From Undibacterium sp. CCC3.4 (GTDB taxonomy: Bacteria; Pseudomonadota; Gammaproteobacteria; Burkholderiales; Burkholderiaceae_D), in assembly GCF_034347425.1 (NCBI RefSeq), contig NZ_CP133779.1, forward strand, positions 1,178,001 to 1,242,000: DNA of 64,000 nt, written 5' to 3'. Below, one piece after another: positions 52,213 to 62,405 of this stretch. The notes under the pieces are model-generated. The model was not told the origin of the DNA. It worked only from the letters and a program-made list of their open reading frames with translations, and did not search any database. Positions within the stretch are counted from its first letter, which is position 1. Each line of letters starts with the position of its first letter. The position numbers and the translations under genes were made by a program.

Positions 52213-53952
52213 TTAAGCCTTGGCTTTGTGCTCAGGCGGAATCAACTTATTGTTGATGACCCATTGCTGGGCAATCGACAAAATATTATTGACGACCCAG
52301 TACAGCACCAAACCGGATGGGAAGAAGAAGAACATCACTGAAAACGCCAGTGGCATGAACATCATCATCTTGGCTTGCATAGGATCAGCCGGTGCCGGAT
52401 TAAGCTTGGTAGTGATGAACATCGAGATGGCATAAATCACCGGCAAGATGAACAGCGGATCAGGCGAAGTCAGATCAGTGATCCAACCCATCCACGGCGC
52501 GCCGCGCATTTCCACACTGGCTTGCAGCACCCAGTACAGCGAGAGGAAAATCGGCATTTGAATCAGGATAGGGAAGCAGCCGCCGAGTGGATTGATCTTC
52601 TCGGTTTTATACAATTCCATCATCGCTTGATTCATTTTTTGCGGATCGTTTTTGAAACGCTCGCGCACGGCCTGCATTTTCGGCGTGACTACTTTCATCT
52701 TGGCCATACTGCGATAACCGGCCGCCGACAAAGGAAACAGCGCCAATTTGATCGCAATGGTAAAGACCACGATGGTCCAGCCCCAGTTACCGATCAAACC
52801 GTGAATCATGTCCATGAGCCAGAACAGCGGTTTAGCGATAATGGCCAAAATACCGTAATCCTTGACCAATTCCAAACCTGGCGCGATTTTTTCCAACAAG
52901 ACAGTCGATTGCGGACCCGAATACAAGGTCGCCAACGAGTCTTTGCTGGTGCCCGGAGCGATGCTGCCAAGTTGCAGCAAGGTGCTGACCGAGAAAATAT
53001 TATCGCGCACTTTTTCGGTACGGAATTCACGCGCGCCTTTGTCTTGCGGGATCAAGGCCGAGACAAAGAAATGCTGAATCACTGCGACCCAACCGTTATC
53101 GGCATTTTTGGCATGGCTGTTATTACTGCTGCCCGGGGTTTCCTGCTCGGCTTTGTGAATTTTTTCAAAGTCGAGTTTTTGGAATTTTTCTGCATCGGTA
53201 TACACGGCCGGGGCATAAAACTCGCTCGGGCCGGTAAACATCGAGCCACCCTCAGGCTTGGTGCCGTCGTGTATCAACTGCAGATACAACAAAGGAGAAA
53301 TCGCCGCGCCAGTGTGGTTAGTGACCGTATGCTTGATGCCAACGGCGTAATCACCCTTCTTGAACGTGAAAGTTTTGGTCAGTTGTACGCCGCCTTGTTC
53401 CGACACCAGCACCAGTTGTACGCTGTCATCACCATCGAGGCTGCGCTTGCCCGCTTGGGCAACGAACAGCGACTTGTGGTTAGGATAAGCCGGGTTGGCC
53501 AAACCAGTCTGCGCCAGATAAGTACGTTGGGCAGTTTCATCGAAGAGCACCACATTCCGGTCGCTGGCGGTTTTTGCACGCAAGCCTACTGCTTCGAGGA
53601 AAGGATCGTAAAAATGCTCAGGCTTAGGATGGTCTTTATATTTCAACAATTCCAAACGCCGTACTTCGCCGCCGCGCGTATCAATATCGACCTTGATGAC
53701 ATCCGTGGTGATAGTAATGCGTTCGCTGCTGGCAGCCGTGGCGGTGTCACCGCCCGGCACAGACGCGACGGCCGCGGTACCGGCTGGCGATACAGCTGGC
53801 GTGCCAGTGGCAGGCGCTGCGGTTTTAGCTTGCTGACTTGCAGTTTGTGGGAAAAACATCGAAGACTTGCCGTTATGGCGCATCCAGTTATCCCAAAGCA
53901 GCAAGAGCGACATGGCGAAGATAACCCACAGGACGGTACGTTTGATATCCAT
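52213..53952 (-). CDS. yidC: Membrane protein insertase YidC
   Basis: The product is 579 residues. An N-terminal membrane anchor (MDIKRTVLWVIFAMSLLLLW) is followed by an Ala/Pro/Thr-rich linker, the large periplasmic beta domain (about 95-345), and the conserved five-helix insertase core with 'NWGWTIVVFTIAIKLALFPLS', 'NPLGGCFPILIQMPIFLSLYWVL' and the final 'LYWVVNNILSIAQQW'. It inserts and folds inner-membrane proteins with or without SecYEG. The ATG at 53952 matches homologues; the frame is open a further 20 codons. It is 8 bp downstream of yidD. Confidence 0.97.
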   Translation of the reverse strand: MDIKRTVLWVIFAMSLLLLWDNWMRHNGKSSMFFPQTASQQAKTAAPATGTPAVSPAGTAAVASVPGGDTATAASSERITITTDVIKVDIDTRGGEVRRLELLKYKDHPKPEHFYDPFLEAVGLRAKTASDRNVVLFDETAQRTYLAQTGLANPAYPNHKSLFVAQAGKRSLDGDDSVQLVLVSEQGGVQLTKTFTFKKGDYAVGIKHTVTNHTGAAISPLLYLQLIHDGTKPEGGSMFTGPSEFYAPAVYTDAEKFQKLDFEKIHKAEQETPGSSNNSHAKNADNGWVAVIQHFFVSALIPQDKGAREFRTEKVRDNIFSVSTLLQLGSIAPGTSKDSLATLYSGPQSTVLLEKIAPGLELVKDYGILAIIAKPLFWLMDMIHGLIGNWGWTIVVFTIAIKLALFPLSAAGYRSMAKMKVVTPKMQAVRERFKNDPQKMNQAMMELYKTEKINPLGGCFPILIQMPIFLSLYWVLQASVEMRGAPWMGWITDLTSPDPLFILPVIYAISMFITTKLNPAPADPMQAKMMMFMPLAFSVMFFFFPSGLVLYWVVNNILSIAQQWVINNKLIPPEHKAKA

Positions 53953-53960
53953 TTTGTATG

Positions 53961-54260
53961 TCAGGAAAGGTGTGAAGAATGACCGGTGTGACCACGATAT
54001 TCGTGCTTGCACTGGTCGGAAGTGGGGACGATCGCTGATTTTTCATCAGCCGGTGGCACCATATCAATGCCGCCCGGATGCCAAGGATGACATTTACATA
54101 AGCGTTTGCCGGCTAAATACGTACCCTTGGCGGCCCCGTGCACGCTGATGGCCGCGGCCGCATACTCAGAACAGCTGGGATAAAAACGGCAGTTCTGCCC
54201 AAGCATAGGACTGATGGCAAGCTTGTAAAACCTTAGCAACAGTAGTAGCAGGCCACGCAT
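53961..54260 (-). CDS. yidD: Membrane protein insertion efficiency factor YidD
   Basis: The product is 99 residues. 'LLLLRFYKLAISPMLGQNCRFYPSCSEYA' carries the invariant C-R-F-x-P-S-C-S-x-Y motif and 'KRLCKCHPWHPGGIDMVP' follows, as in all YidD proteins. The C-terminal tail is short and variable. It sits between rnpA (1 bp gap) and yidC (8 bp gap) and is therefore co-transcribed. It helps YidC-dependent insertion. Confidence 0.95.
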   Translation of the reverse strand: MRGLLLLLLRFYKLAISPMLGQNCRFYPSCSEYAAAAISVHGAAKGTYLAGKRLCKCHPWHPGGIDMVPPADEKSAIVPTSDQCKHEYRGHTGHSSHLS

Positions 54261-54261
54261 C

Positions 54262-54678
54262 TCAGGGTACCCGCTGGCAAGCCGGCGTGTCGAACAGACG
54301 CAGTATCTCGGTCCGTAAGGCACGTTTAAGGCTGGCATTCGTAGCCGGCCCCGCTTTGGTATTAACCGGACGCGATAACCTGACGATGCAGTCAACATTT
54401 TTCAATCCCATGCAACGAAAAATCTCACGCGTCACACGCTTGATGGTATTGCGCGTCACGGCCCGCGGCGCAAAGCGCTTGGCTGCAACTACCCCCAACC
54501 GTGCATGCGGCAGTTCGTTGATACGGGCATACAGCGCAAAATGCGGCGTTTTGTGCACCGGGCGCAAACGAAAAACGGATGAAAATTCATCCGTTTTAAC
54601 GATGCGTCGAGCACGGGCAAAATCTGCACCGCCTGCATCTGCCTGAGCTGTGTCAGTTAAATTATTGATCATACGCAT
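54262..54678 (-). CDS. rnpA: Ribonuclease P protein component
   Basis: The product is 138 residues from the ATG at 54678; an ATG two codons further in (54672) is equally possible. 'RRIVKTDEFSSVFRLRPVHKTPHFALYAR' and the RNR-type motif in 'AAKRFAPRAVTRNTIKRVTRE' are diagnostic. It forms RNase P with the M1 RNA and matures tRNA 5' ends. The N-terminal 25 residues before the conserved core are longer than in E. coli. Its 3' end is next to yidD and its 5' end is next to rpmH, the classic operon. Confidence 0.95.
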   Translation of the reverse strand: MRMINNLTDTAQADAGGADFARARRIVKTDEFSSVFRLRPVHKTPHFALYARINELPHARLGVVAAKRFAPRAVTRNTIKRVTREIFRCMGLKNVDCIVRLSRPVNTKAGPATNASLKRALRTEILRLFDTPACQRVP

Positions 54679-54711
54679 ACAGCCAAAGCTGTTGCAGACC
54701 AAAATTTAAAA

Positions 54712-54846
54712 TCAAGCTGCCAGGCGTTTACGGCCTTTGGCACGGCGAGCGTTGAGCACAGCGCGGCCACCGCGGGTTGCCATACGTGCACGGAAACCGT
54801 GGGTACGCTTACGGCGAACGACGGAAGGTTGGTAAGTACGTTTCAT
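54712..54846 (-). CDS. rpmH: 50S ribosomal protein L34
   Basis: The product is 44 residues: [20 protein letters not shown] at the start, then '[21 protein letters not shown]', the complete invariant L34 sequence. It heads the minus-strand rpmH-rnpA-yidD-yidC operon. The start at 54846 is fixed by homology; the frame is open for 20 further codons that are not conserved. Confidence 0.98.
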   Translation of the reverse strand: MKRTYQPSVVRRKRTHGFRARMATRGGRAVLNARRAKGRKRLAA

Positions 54847-55444
54847 GTTGGTCTCGCTATTTGAGCAATAAAAAAAATCGGAATTACGGGTAAAGGCTTG
54901 CGCCAAGGAACTGTCACACTGAACTTATTACTGTCTGCGCAACAATTCTTTCATTTACAACAGGCTTTTCACCTTTACTGCCCCAAAACCGCTGCTCATC
55001 GCTTGCTGCCTTGCTTACCTCGCTTAAAGAGCCGAAACCACTTGAATTTTCATCCAAGTATCAACGCTTCAAACAACACAAATAAGACACCATCCAATAA
55101 AATAGGGTAGGGAACCCTGAATTAGACACCATTCTTACCTAGGCTGTCAATCACTTAGGGGAAAAATTAGCCAAATACCGAATTCGCAGCCTGGCTGAAG
55201 GCAAACAATAAATTTAATTCCAAGGCTGTGGATAACTATTGCAGTCGCGGTTAAAATAGAGGATTAGCGCGGTACCGCGTACTAAGGTTTAAAGCAAATT
55301 TTAAACCGTCGTCGATTCGTCTTTACTTGTGCACAGACACAATAGCAAGCTTGGCAGCAATACACGATTGCGCTGGCCGGAATCCGTACCAAGCGCCGAA
55401 CAATGCGGCGTCGCGCGTTTGCATTTAATAATTTAAAGTCATAC
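54847..55444. other. rpmH-dnaA divergent region, candidate oriC
   Basis: This 598-bp AT-richer gap between the divergent rpmH and dnaA genes is the classic replication-origin position. Only one perfect DnaA box was found by eye (55227-55235). There are also AT-rich stretches (around 55075-55110 and 55200-55220) and a 12-bp palindrome CGCGGTACCGCG (55268-55279). The scarcity of boxes leaves it open whether this is oriC itself or only the dnaA promoter region. Confidence 0.55.
55227..55235 (-). promoter_or_regulatory. DnaA box
   Basis: The plus strand reads TGTGGATAA, the exact complement of the consensus TTATCCACA. It lies 210 bp upstream of dnaA and can serve origin function, dnaA autoregulation or both. 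Confidence 0.8.
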
Positions 55445-56836
55445 ATGGAAAATTTCTGGCAAGCCTGTTCGTCCCAACTTGAGCAAGAGCTTCCACCGCA
55501 ACAATACAGCGCATGGATCAAGTCGCTCGTACCGCTGGACTTCACTGAAGGCAAGCTGCGCATCGCTGCGCCGAATCGTTTCAAGCTCGATTGGGTGAAA
55601 GCCCAGTTTGCCAATCGCATTTCCGAATTGGCCAACCAGTATTGGGATGAAGATGTCGAAGTACTGTTCGTACTCGATCCGCGCGACAATAAAAAACCTG
55701 CCCCGGCCAGCGTCCCGGCCAGTCCACGCCGGCTCGATGGCGAAGCCGGCCCGGCCCTTGGTCAGGTCGAAATCATGCATGAAGCGGCCGCACCGGAAGC
55801 CGCGCCGCGGCGCGATTTAAGCCGCATCAATGTCGAACTGACGTTCGACAGCTTCGTCACGGGTAAAGCCAATCAATTGGCTCGCGCGGCGGCGATTCAA
55901 GTCGCCAATAACCCGGGCGTGTCATATAACCCGCTGTTTTTGTACGGCGGCGTCGGCTTGGGCAAGACGCATTTGATCCATGCGATCGGCAATCAAATCT
56001 TGGTCGATAATCCCAATGCTAAGATCCGCTACATCCACGCCGAACAATATGTGCGCGATGTGGTGACGGCGTATCAACGTAAGGGCTTCGATGAATTCAA
56101 GCGTTATTACCACTCGCTTGATCTCTTGCTGATCGATGATATCCAATTTTTTGGTGGTAAAAGCCGCACGCAAGAAGAGTTTTTCTATGCATTTGAAGCG
56201 CTGATCGCCGCCAAAAAACAAATCATCATCACCAGCGATACCTACCCGAAAGAAATTACGGGCATGGATGACCGCTTGATTTCGCGTTTTGATTCCGGCT
56301 TAACGGTGGCCATCGAACCACCGGAACTGGAAATGCGGGTAGCGATTCTGCTCAAGAAAGCCACTTCCGAAGGCGTACACTTTTCCGACGATGTGGCGTT
56401 TTTCGTGGCCAAGCATCTGCGCTCGAACGTGCGCGAGCTCGAAGGCGCGTTGCGTAAAATTCTCGCGTACTCGCGTTTTCACGGCAAAGAAATTACCATC
56501 GATGTGGTCAAGGAAGCTTTGAAAGATTTATTGTCGGTACAAAACCGCCAAATTTCAGTCGAGAATATCCAAAAAACCGTAGCCGACTTTTTCAATATCA
56601 AAGTCGCCGACATGTATTCGAAAAAACGTCCGGCCAATATCGCCAGACCGCGCCAGATCGCCATGTATCTGGCCAAAGAACTGACGCAGAAGAGCTTGCC
56701 GGAAATCGGTGAACTGTTCGGCGGCCGCGATCACACCACGGTCTTGCATGCGGTCCGCAAGATCACGGCAGACCGCGGCAAAAACCCGGAATGCAACCAT
56801 GAGCTGCACGTGTTGGAGCAGACCCTCAAAGGTTGA
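55445..56836 (+). CDS. dnaA: Chromosomal replication initiator DnaA
   Basis: The product is 463 residues. Domain I begins [20 protein letters not shown] and a short linker domain II spans about 85-130. The AAA+ domain III has Walker [11 protein letters not shown] (about 166-175), Walker B LLIDDIQF and '[13 protein letters not shown]'. Domain IV ends with the DnaA signature '[15 protein letters not shown]'. It binds DnaA boxes and opens oriC. The ATG at 55445 is preferred over a TTG-containing upstream extension in the same frame. dnaN follows 121 bp later. Confidence 0.97.
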   Translation: MENFWQACSSQLEQELPPQQYSAWIKSLVPLDFTEGKLRIAAPNRFKLDWVKAQFANRISELANQYWDEDVEVLFVLDPRDNKKPAPASVPASPRRLDGEAGPALGQVEIMHEAAAPEAAPRRDLSRINVELTFDSFVTGKANQLARAAAIQVANNPGVSYNPLFLYGGVGLGKTHLIHAIGNQILVDNPNAKIRYIHAEQYVRDVVTAYQRKGFDEFKRYYHSLDLLLIDDIQFFGGKSRTQEEFFYAFEALIAAKKQIIITSDTYPKEITGMDDRLISRFDSGLTVAIEPPELEMRVAILLKKATSEGVHFSDDVAFFVAKHLRSNVRELEGALRKILAYSRFHGKEITIDVVKEALKDLLSVQNRQISVENIQKTVADFFNIKVADMYSKKRPANIARPRQIAMYLAKELTQKSLPEIGELFGGRDHTTVLHAVRKITADRGKNPECNHELHVLEQTLKG

Positions 56837-56957
56837 GGCTTTATTGTTGTAAGCCGTGCATCGCAAGGTGCGCGGCAGCAGTTGTGGCAGAGAGTAGCAG
56901 TAAGGGGCGATCCGCCCGCCATCAGGTTCACTTATCAACATCAGCGAGGATAGTCAA

Positions 56958-58064
56958 ATGCAATTGGTTAAAACCCACCGGGACACGCTGCTCCGGCCTT
57001 TGCAAATTGTGAGTGGTATTGTCGAGCGTCGGCACACATTGCCGATTTTGGCCAATATCCTCATACGCAAAGACGGTGAACAAGTGTCCTTCCTGTCGAC
57101 CGACATCGAAGTACAGATCACCACCAAGGCTGCCATCGGTTCGGGCGGCGAAGTCGTCGCCACCACGGTCGCGGCACGCAAGCTGCTCGATATTTTACGC
57201 GCTCTGCCAGATGACAACGATGTCGTGCTCAAGCTCGACAACAAACGCATGAGCGTGCAGTCGGGTAAATCACGCTTCTCGCTGCAAACGCTGGCCGCCG
57301 AAGAATTTCCTACCGTCGCCGAAGCCGAGCATTTCAATGCCAGCGTCAATCTGCCGCAAAAAACTCTCAAGCACCTGTTTAACATGGTGCATTTCTCGAT
57401 GGCCCAGCAAGACATCCGTTATTACCTCAACGGTTTGCTGCTGGTAGTCGACGGCCGAAACATCATCGCTGTCGCCACCGACGGCCATCGCCTGGCTTAT
57501 TGCCAAGTCGAAGTCGAGCAAGAATTCCCACGCCACGAAGTAATCATCCCGCGCAAAACCATCATCGAGCTGCAACGTCTGCTCGAAGACAAAGACGAGC
57601 CGGTACAAATCGACATCGCCAACAATCAGGTGAAACTGACGTTTGCCGACATCGAACTGATTTCCAAACTGGTAGAAGGCAAGTTCCCCGATTTCAACCG
57701 CGTCATCCCCAAGGGTTACAAAAACGGTTTCACGCTGGGCCGCGAACAATTGCTGCGCTCCTTGCAACGCGCCGCCATCATGACCTCGGACAAGTTCAAG
57801 GGTGTACGCTGCGTGATCACCCCGGGCAGCATGCAAATTCTCTCGACCAATGCCGACCAAGAAGAAGCACTGGAAGAAATTGAAATCGATTACGGTGGCG
57901 ACAATGTCGACATCGGCTTTAACGTCAGCTATTTGCTCGACGTATTGAACAACCTGAAATGCGAGCAGGTCACGATTTCGTTGGGCGACTCGAATTCCTC
58001 GGCGCTGATCACGATTCCTGAAAATGCCGACTTTAAATACGTCGTCATGCCGATGCGAATCTAG
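56958..58064 (+). CDS. dnaN: DNA polymerase III beta subunit (sliding clamp)
   Basis: The product is 368 residues with three clamp domains. It begins MQLVKTHRDTLLRPLQIVSG and contains 'RRHTLPILANILIR', 'ATDGHRLAYCQV' in domain 2 and ends with 'ADFKYVVMPMRI', the usual C-terminal M-P-M-R. The ring dimer holds polymerase III on DNA. TTATCAACA, one base from a DnaA box, lies just upstream (about 56931). gyrB follows after 157 bp. Confidence 0.97.
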   Translation: MQLVKTHRDTLLRPLQIVSGIVERRHTLPILANILIRKDGEQVSFLSTDIEVQITTKAAIGSGGEVVATTVAARKLLDILRALPDDNDVVLKLDNKRMSVQSGKSRFSLQTLAAEEFPTVAEAEHFNASVNLPQKTLKHLFNMVHFSMAQQDIRYYLNGLLLVVDGRNIIAVATDGHRLAYCQVEVEQEFPRHEVIIPRKTIIELQRLLEDKDEPVQIDIANNQVKLTFADIELISKLVEGKFPDFNRVIPKGYKNGFTLGREQLLRSLQRAAIMTSDKFKGVRCVITPGSMQILSTNADQEEALEEIEIDYGGDNVDIGFNVSYLLDVLNNLKCEQVTISLGDSNSSALITIPENADFKYVVMPMRI

Positions 58065-58212
58065 TCGCCGCGCTCGCTTACCGCGCCGATTCTGTACCCT
58101 GGAATCGGCACGGGCAGCCGGACCAAGGCCCCCTGCCTGGCTCCGCGCGGCCCGACCGAACGCCCATCGGCGTTTGGTGATACCACCCCTGAATACGCAG
58201 TAAATATCATAG

Positions 58213-60726
<2,514 letters not shown>

Positions 60727-60810
60727 TGGGCTTGCTGTAGGTTCGCAAAGCAGATGAAAAAATTCTCCTCTGAGTAAAGAAATCTTCTTCCGAAAATAAC
60801 TGAAAATACC

Positions 60811-60822
60811 GCCGTGGATGGC
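60811..60822. repeat. 12-bp target duplication, left of IS copy B (split gyrB terminator)
   Basis: GCCGTGGATGGC is repeated at 62242-62253. Joining the flanks restores ATACCGCC-GTGGAT-GGCGGTAT followed by a T-run, the rho-independent terminator of gyrB. The duplication covers the loop and the inner three base pairs of the stem. Confidence 0.92.
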
Positions 60823-60823
60823 T

Positions 60824-60858
60824 AATGCCGTTCAGTTAAGACTGAACGGCATTTTTAT
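60824..60858 (+). terminator. Hairpin terminator at the transposase-proximal end of IS copy B
   Basis: AATGCCGTTCAG (60824-60835) pairs with CTGAACGGCATT (60842-60853), followed by TTTATTT. It would stop transcripts arriving from gyrB and so substitutes for the terminator destroyed by the insertion. Confidence 0.72.
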
Positions 60859-60881
60859 TTAGTGGTTGTAAACGTTACGGC

Positions 60882-62228
60882 ATGCTGTTAACCTTCGTCG
60901 CAATGTTCGACGATACCCTTCATTTCCTGGCAAACCACCTTGAGTCACCCGACTGGCGGCGACTTGGCGAGCATTTGCCTATCGAGTGGATCGAACAGGC
61001 CGTGAAGCGCACCGATGCAACCAGCATTCGCCATCGGCGGCTGCCGGCCGAACAAGTGGTTTGGCTAATGGTGGCGTTGGCGCTGTATCGCCACAAGTCC
61101 ATCGGCGAAGTATTGGATGATCTCGGATTGGCGGTGCCGGATTCGCAAACGCCTTTTGTCAGTAAGAGTGCGGCGGCACAGGCGCGCCAGCGCCTTGGTT
61201 CCGAACCGCTGAAGTGGCTGTTCGATCACTCCGCCCGTCACTGGAGCGGCCAGGATCGCCGCGCCTATCTATTTAAAGGGCTGCAACTGTTTGCTATGGA
61301 CGGCACCACGTTGCGCACCCATGACAACGTCGAGAACCGGAGCCATTTCGGCGCCCAACTTTACGCCAGCGGTGCTCTCGCCAGCTATCCGCAAGTACGC
61401 GGCGTGACACTGACCGCTTTGCCGACGCATATCGTTCACAGTGCCGCGTTCGGCCCTTACGGCACCAATGAGATGTTGTACGCAAAGCAGTTGATCGCTG
61501 ATGTGCCCAATAAATCGCTTACCGTCTTCGATCGCGGCTTTCTGTCTGCGGAAATCCTGTGTGCTTTGACGCAGCACGGCACGGATCGCCACTTTATTAT
61601 TCCCGCCAAATCAAATACCCGATGGGAACTGATCGAGGGCGATGAGAACGATTGCATCGTCCGGATGCGGGTGTCGCCGCAGGCCCGTGCCAAGTGCCCC
61701 GAGTTGGCAGAATTCTGGGAGGCGCGTGCCATCACCGTTGTCGATCAGCAGGCGCGAAAACGCGTTCTACTGACCTCGTTGCGTGAGCGCCGCCGCTACA
61801 AGCCCGTCGATATCGCCAACTGTTACGAGCGTCGTTGGGGCATCGAGACGAGCTACCGCGAACTCAAGCAAACAATGCTGGGCACAGCGCTGACCCTGCG
61901 CTCGAAAACAACAGACGGCGTCTATCAGGAAATCTGGGGCACTCTGATTGCCTACAACCTGATCCGCCTGGAGATCGCCAAGGCGGCCTTGACGGTCAAG
62001 TGCGAGCCCACTGAAGTGAGCTTTATCCGGGCATTCCACTTGATCCAGTTCGAGCTGCATTGGGCTGCCGTCACCAGATCCTATGGCAAGCTGCCCGCTT
62101 CGATGAAGCATCTACGCGAAAGGCTGGTTAGCCTCCTCAATGACGAACGGCCCGATCGTCAATACGACCGGGCCGTCAAGGCTAGACCAAACCGCTATGC
62201 CGTTCGTATTGTGCGAAAAACTGCTTAA
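60882..62228 (+). CDS. IS4-family transposase, copy B
   Basis: The product is 448 residues and matches copy A except Lys for Glu at residue 211 (codon at 61512-61514), six residues before catalytic D217. D140, D217 and E322 and the Y-x2-R-x3-E-x6-K motif are intact. Whether the charge change affects activity is unknown. The stop codon lies within the right terminal repeat. Confidence 0.95.
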   Translation: MLLTFVAMFDDTLHFLANHLESPDWRRLGEHLPIEWIEQAVKRTDATSIRHRRLPAEQVVWLMVALALYRHKSIGEVLDDLGLAVPDSQTPFVSKSAAAQARQRLGSEPLKWLFDHSARHWSGQDRRAYLFKGLQLFAMDGTTLRTHDNVENRSHFGAQLYASGALASYPQVRGVTLTALPTHIVHSAAFGPYGTNEMLYAKQLIADVPNKSLTVFDRGFLSAEILCALTQHGTDRHFIIPAKSNTRWELIEGDENDCIVRMRVSPQARAKCPELAEFWEARAITVVDQQARKRVLLTSLRERRRYKPVDIANCYERRWGIETSYRELKQTMLGTALTLRSKTTDGVYQEIWGTLIAYNLIRLEIAKAALTVKCEPTEVSFIRAFHLIQFELHWAAVTRSYGKLPASMKHLRERLVSLLNDERPDRQYDRAVKARPNRYAVRIVRKTA

Positions 62229-62241
62229 CTGAACGGCATTA

Positions 62242-62253
62242 GCCGTGGATGGC
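62242..62253. repeat. 12-bp target duplication, right of IS copy B
   Basis: This is identical to 60811-60822. It continues into GGCGGTAT (62251-62258) and seven T, the second half of the interrupted gyrB terminator. Confidence 0.92.
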
Positions 62254-62405
62254 GGTATTTTTTTGCTCCGGACTTGCGATCAAGCGAACCAGCATACCTG
62301 TGGATTAAAAGTCACATGCACGACTAGTTAAAGCGCGTATCGGTAATTGCTTCGTCATATTTGCTATTTAAAATATGCCGTTTAACAACATCATACTGAT
62401 ACCAA

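Larger units (their letters stand above)
60823..62241 (+). mobile_element. IS4-family insertion sequence, copy B
   Basis: The element is 1419 bp, the same length and end sequence (TAATGCC...GGCATTA, 17-bp terminal repeats) as copy A, but in inverse orientation. The left end again has the terminal repeat plus its inverted copy (60824-60853), followed by TTTATTT, a hairpin terminator in the read-in direction. It is flanked by 12-bp duplications. Near-identity with copy A points to recent transposition or gene conversion. Confidence 0.95.

Noticed and set aside
52375..53982. 535-codon plus-strand open frame opposite yidC
   Set aside because: It is a mirror frame of yidC, rich in His/Arg/Gln, with no family signature; the minus-strand gene is certain.
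54898..55110. 70-codon frame between rpmH and dnaA
   Set aside because: Lies in the candidate origin, no homology-like features, low-complexity C-terminus.
56931..56939. Second DnaA box upstream of dnaN
   Set aside because: TTATCAACA differs from the consensus by one base and stands alone; kept only as a near-match in the origin discussion.
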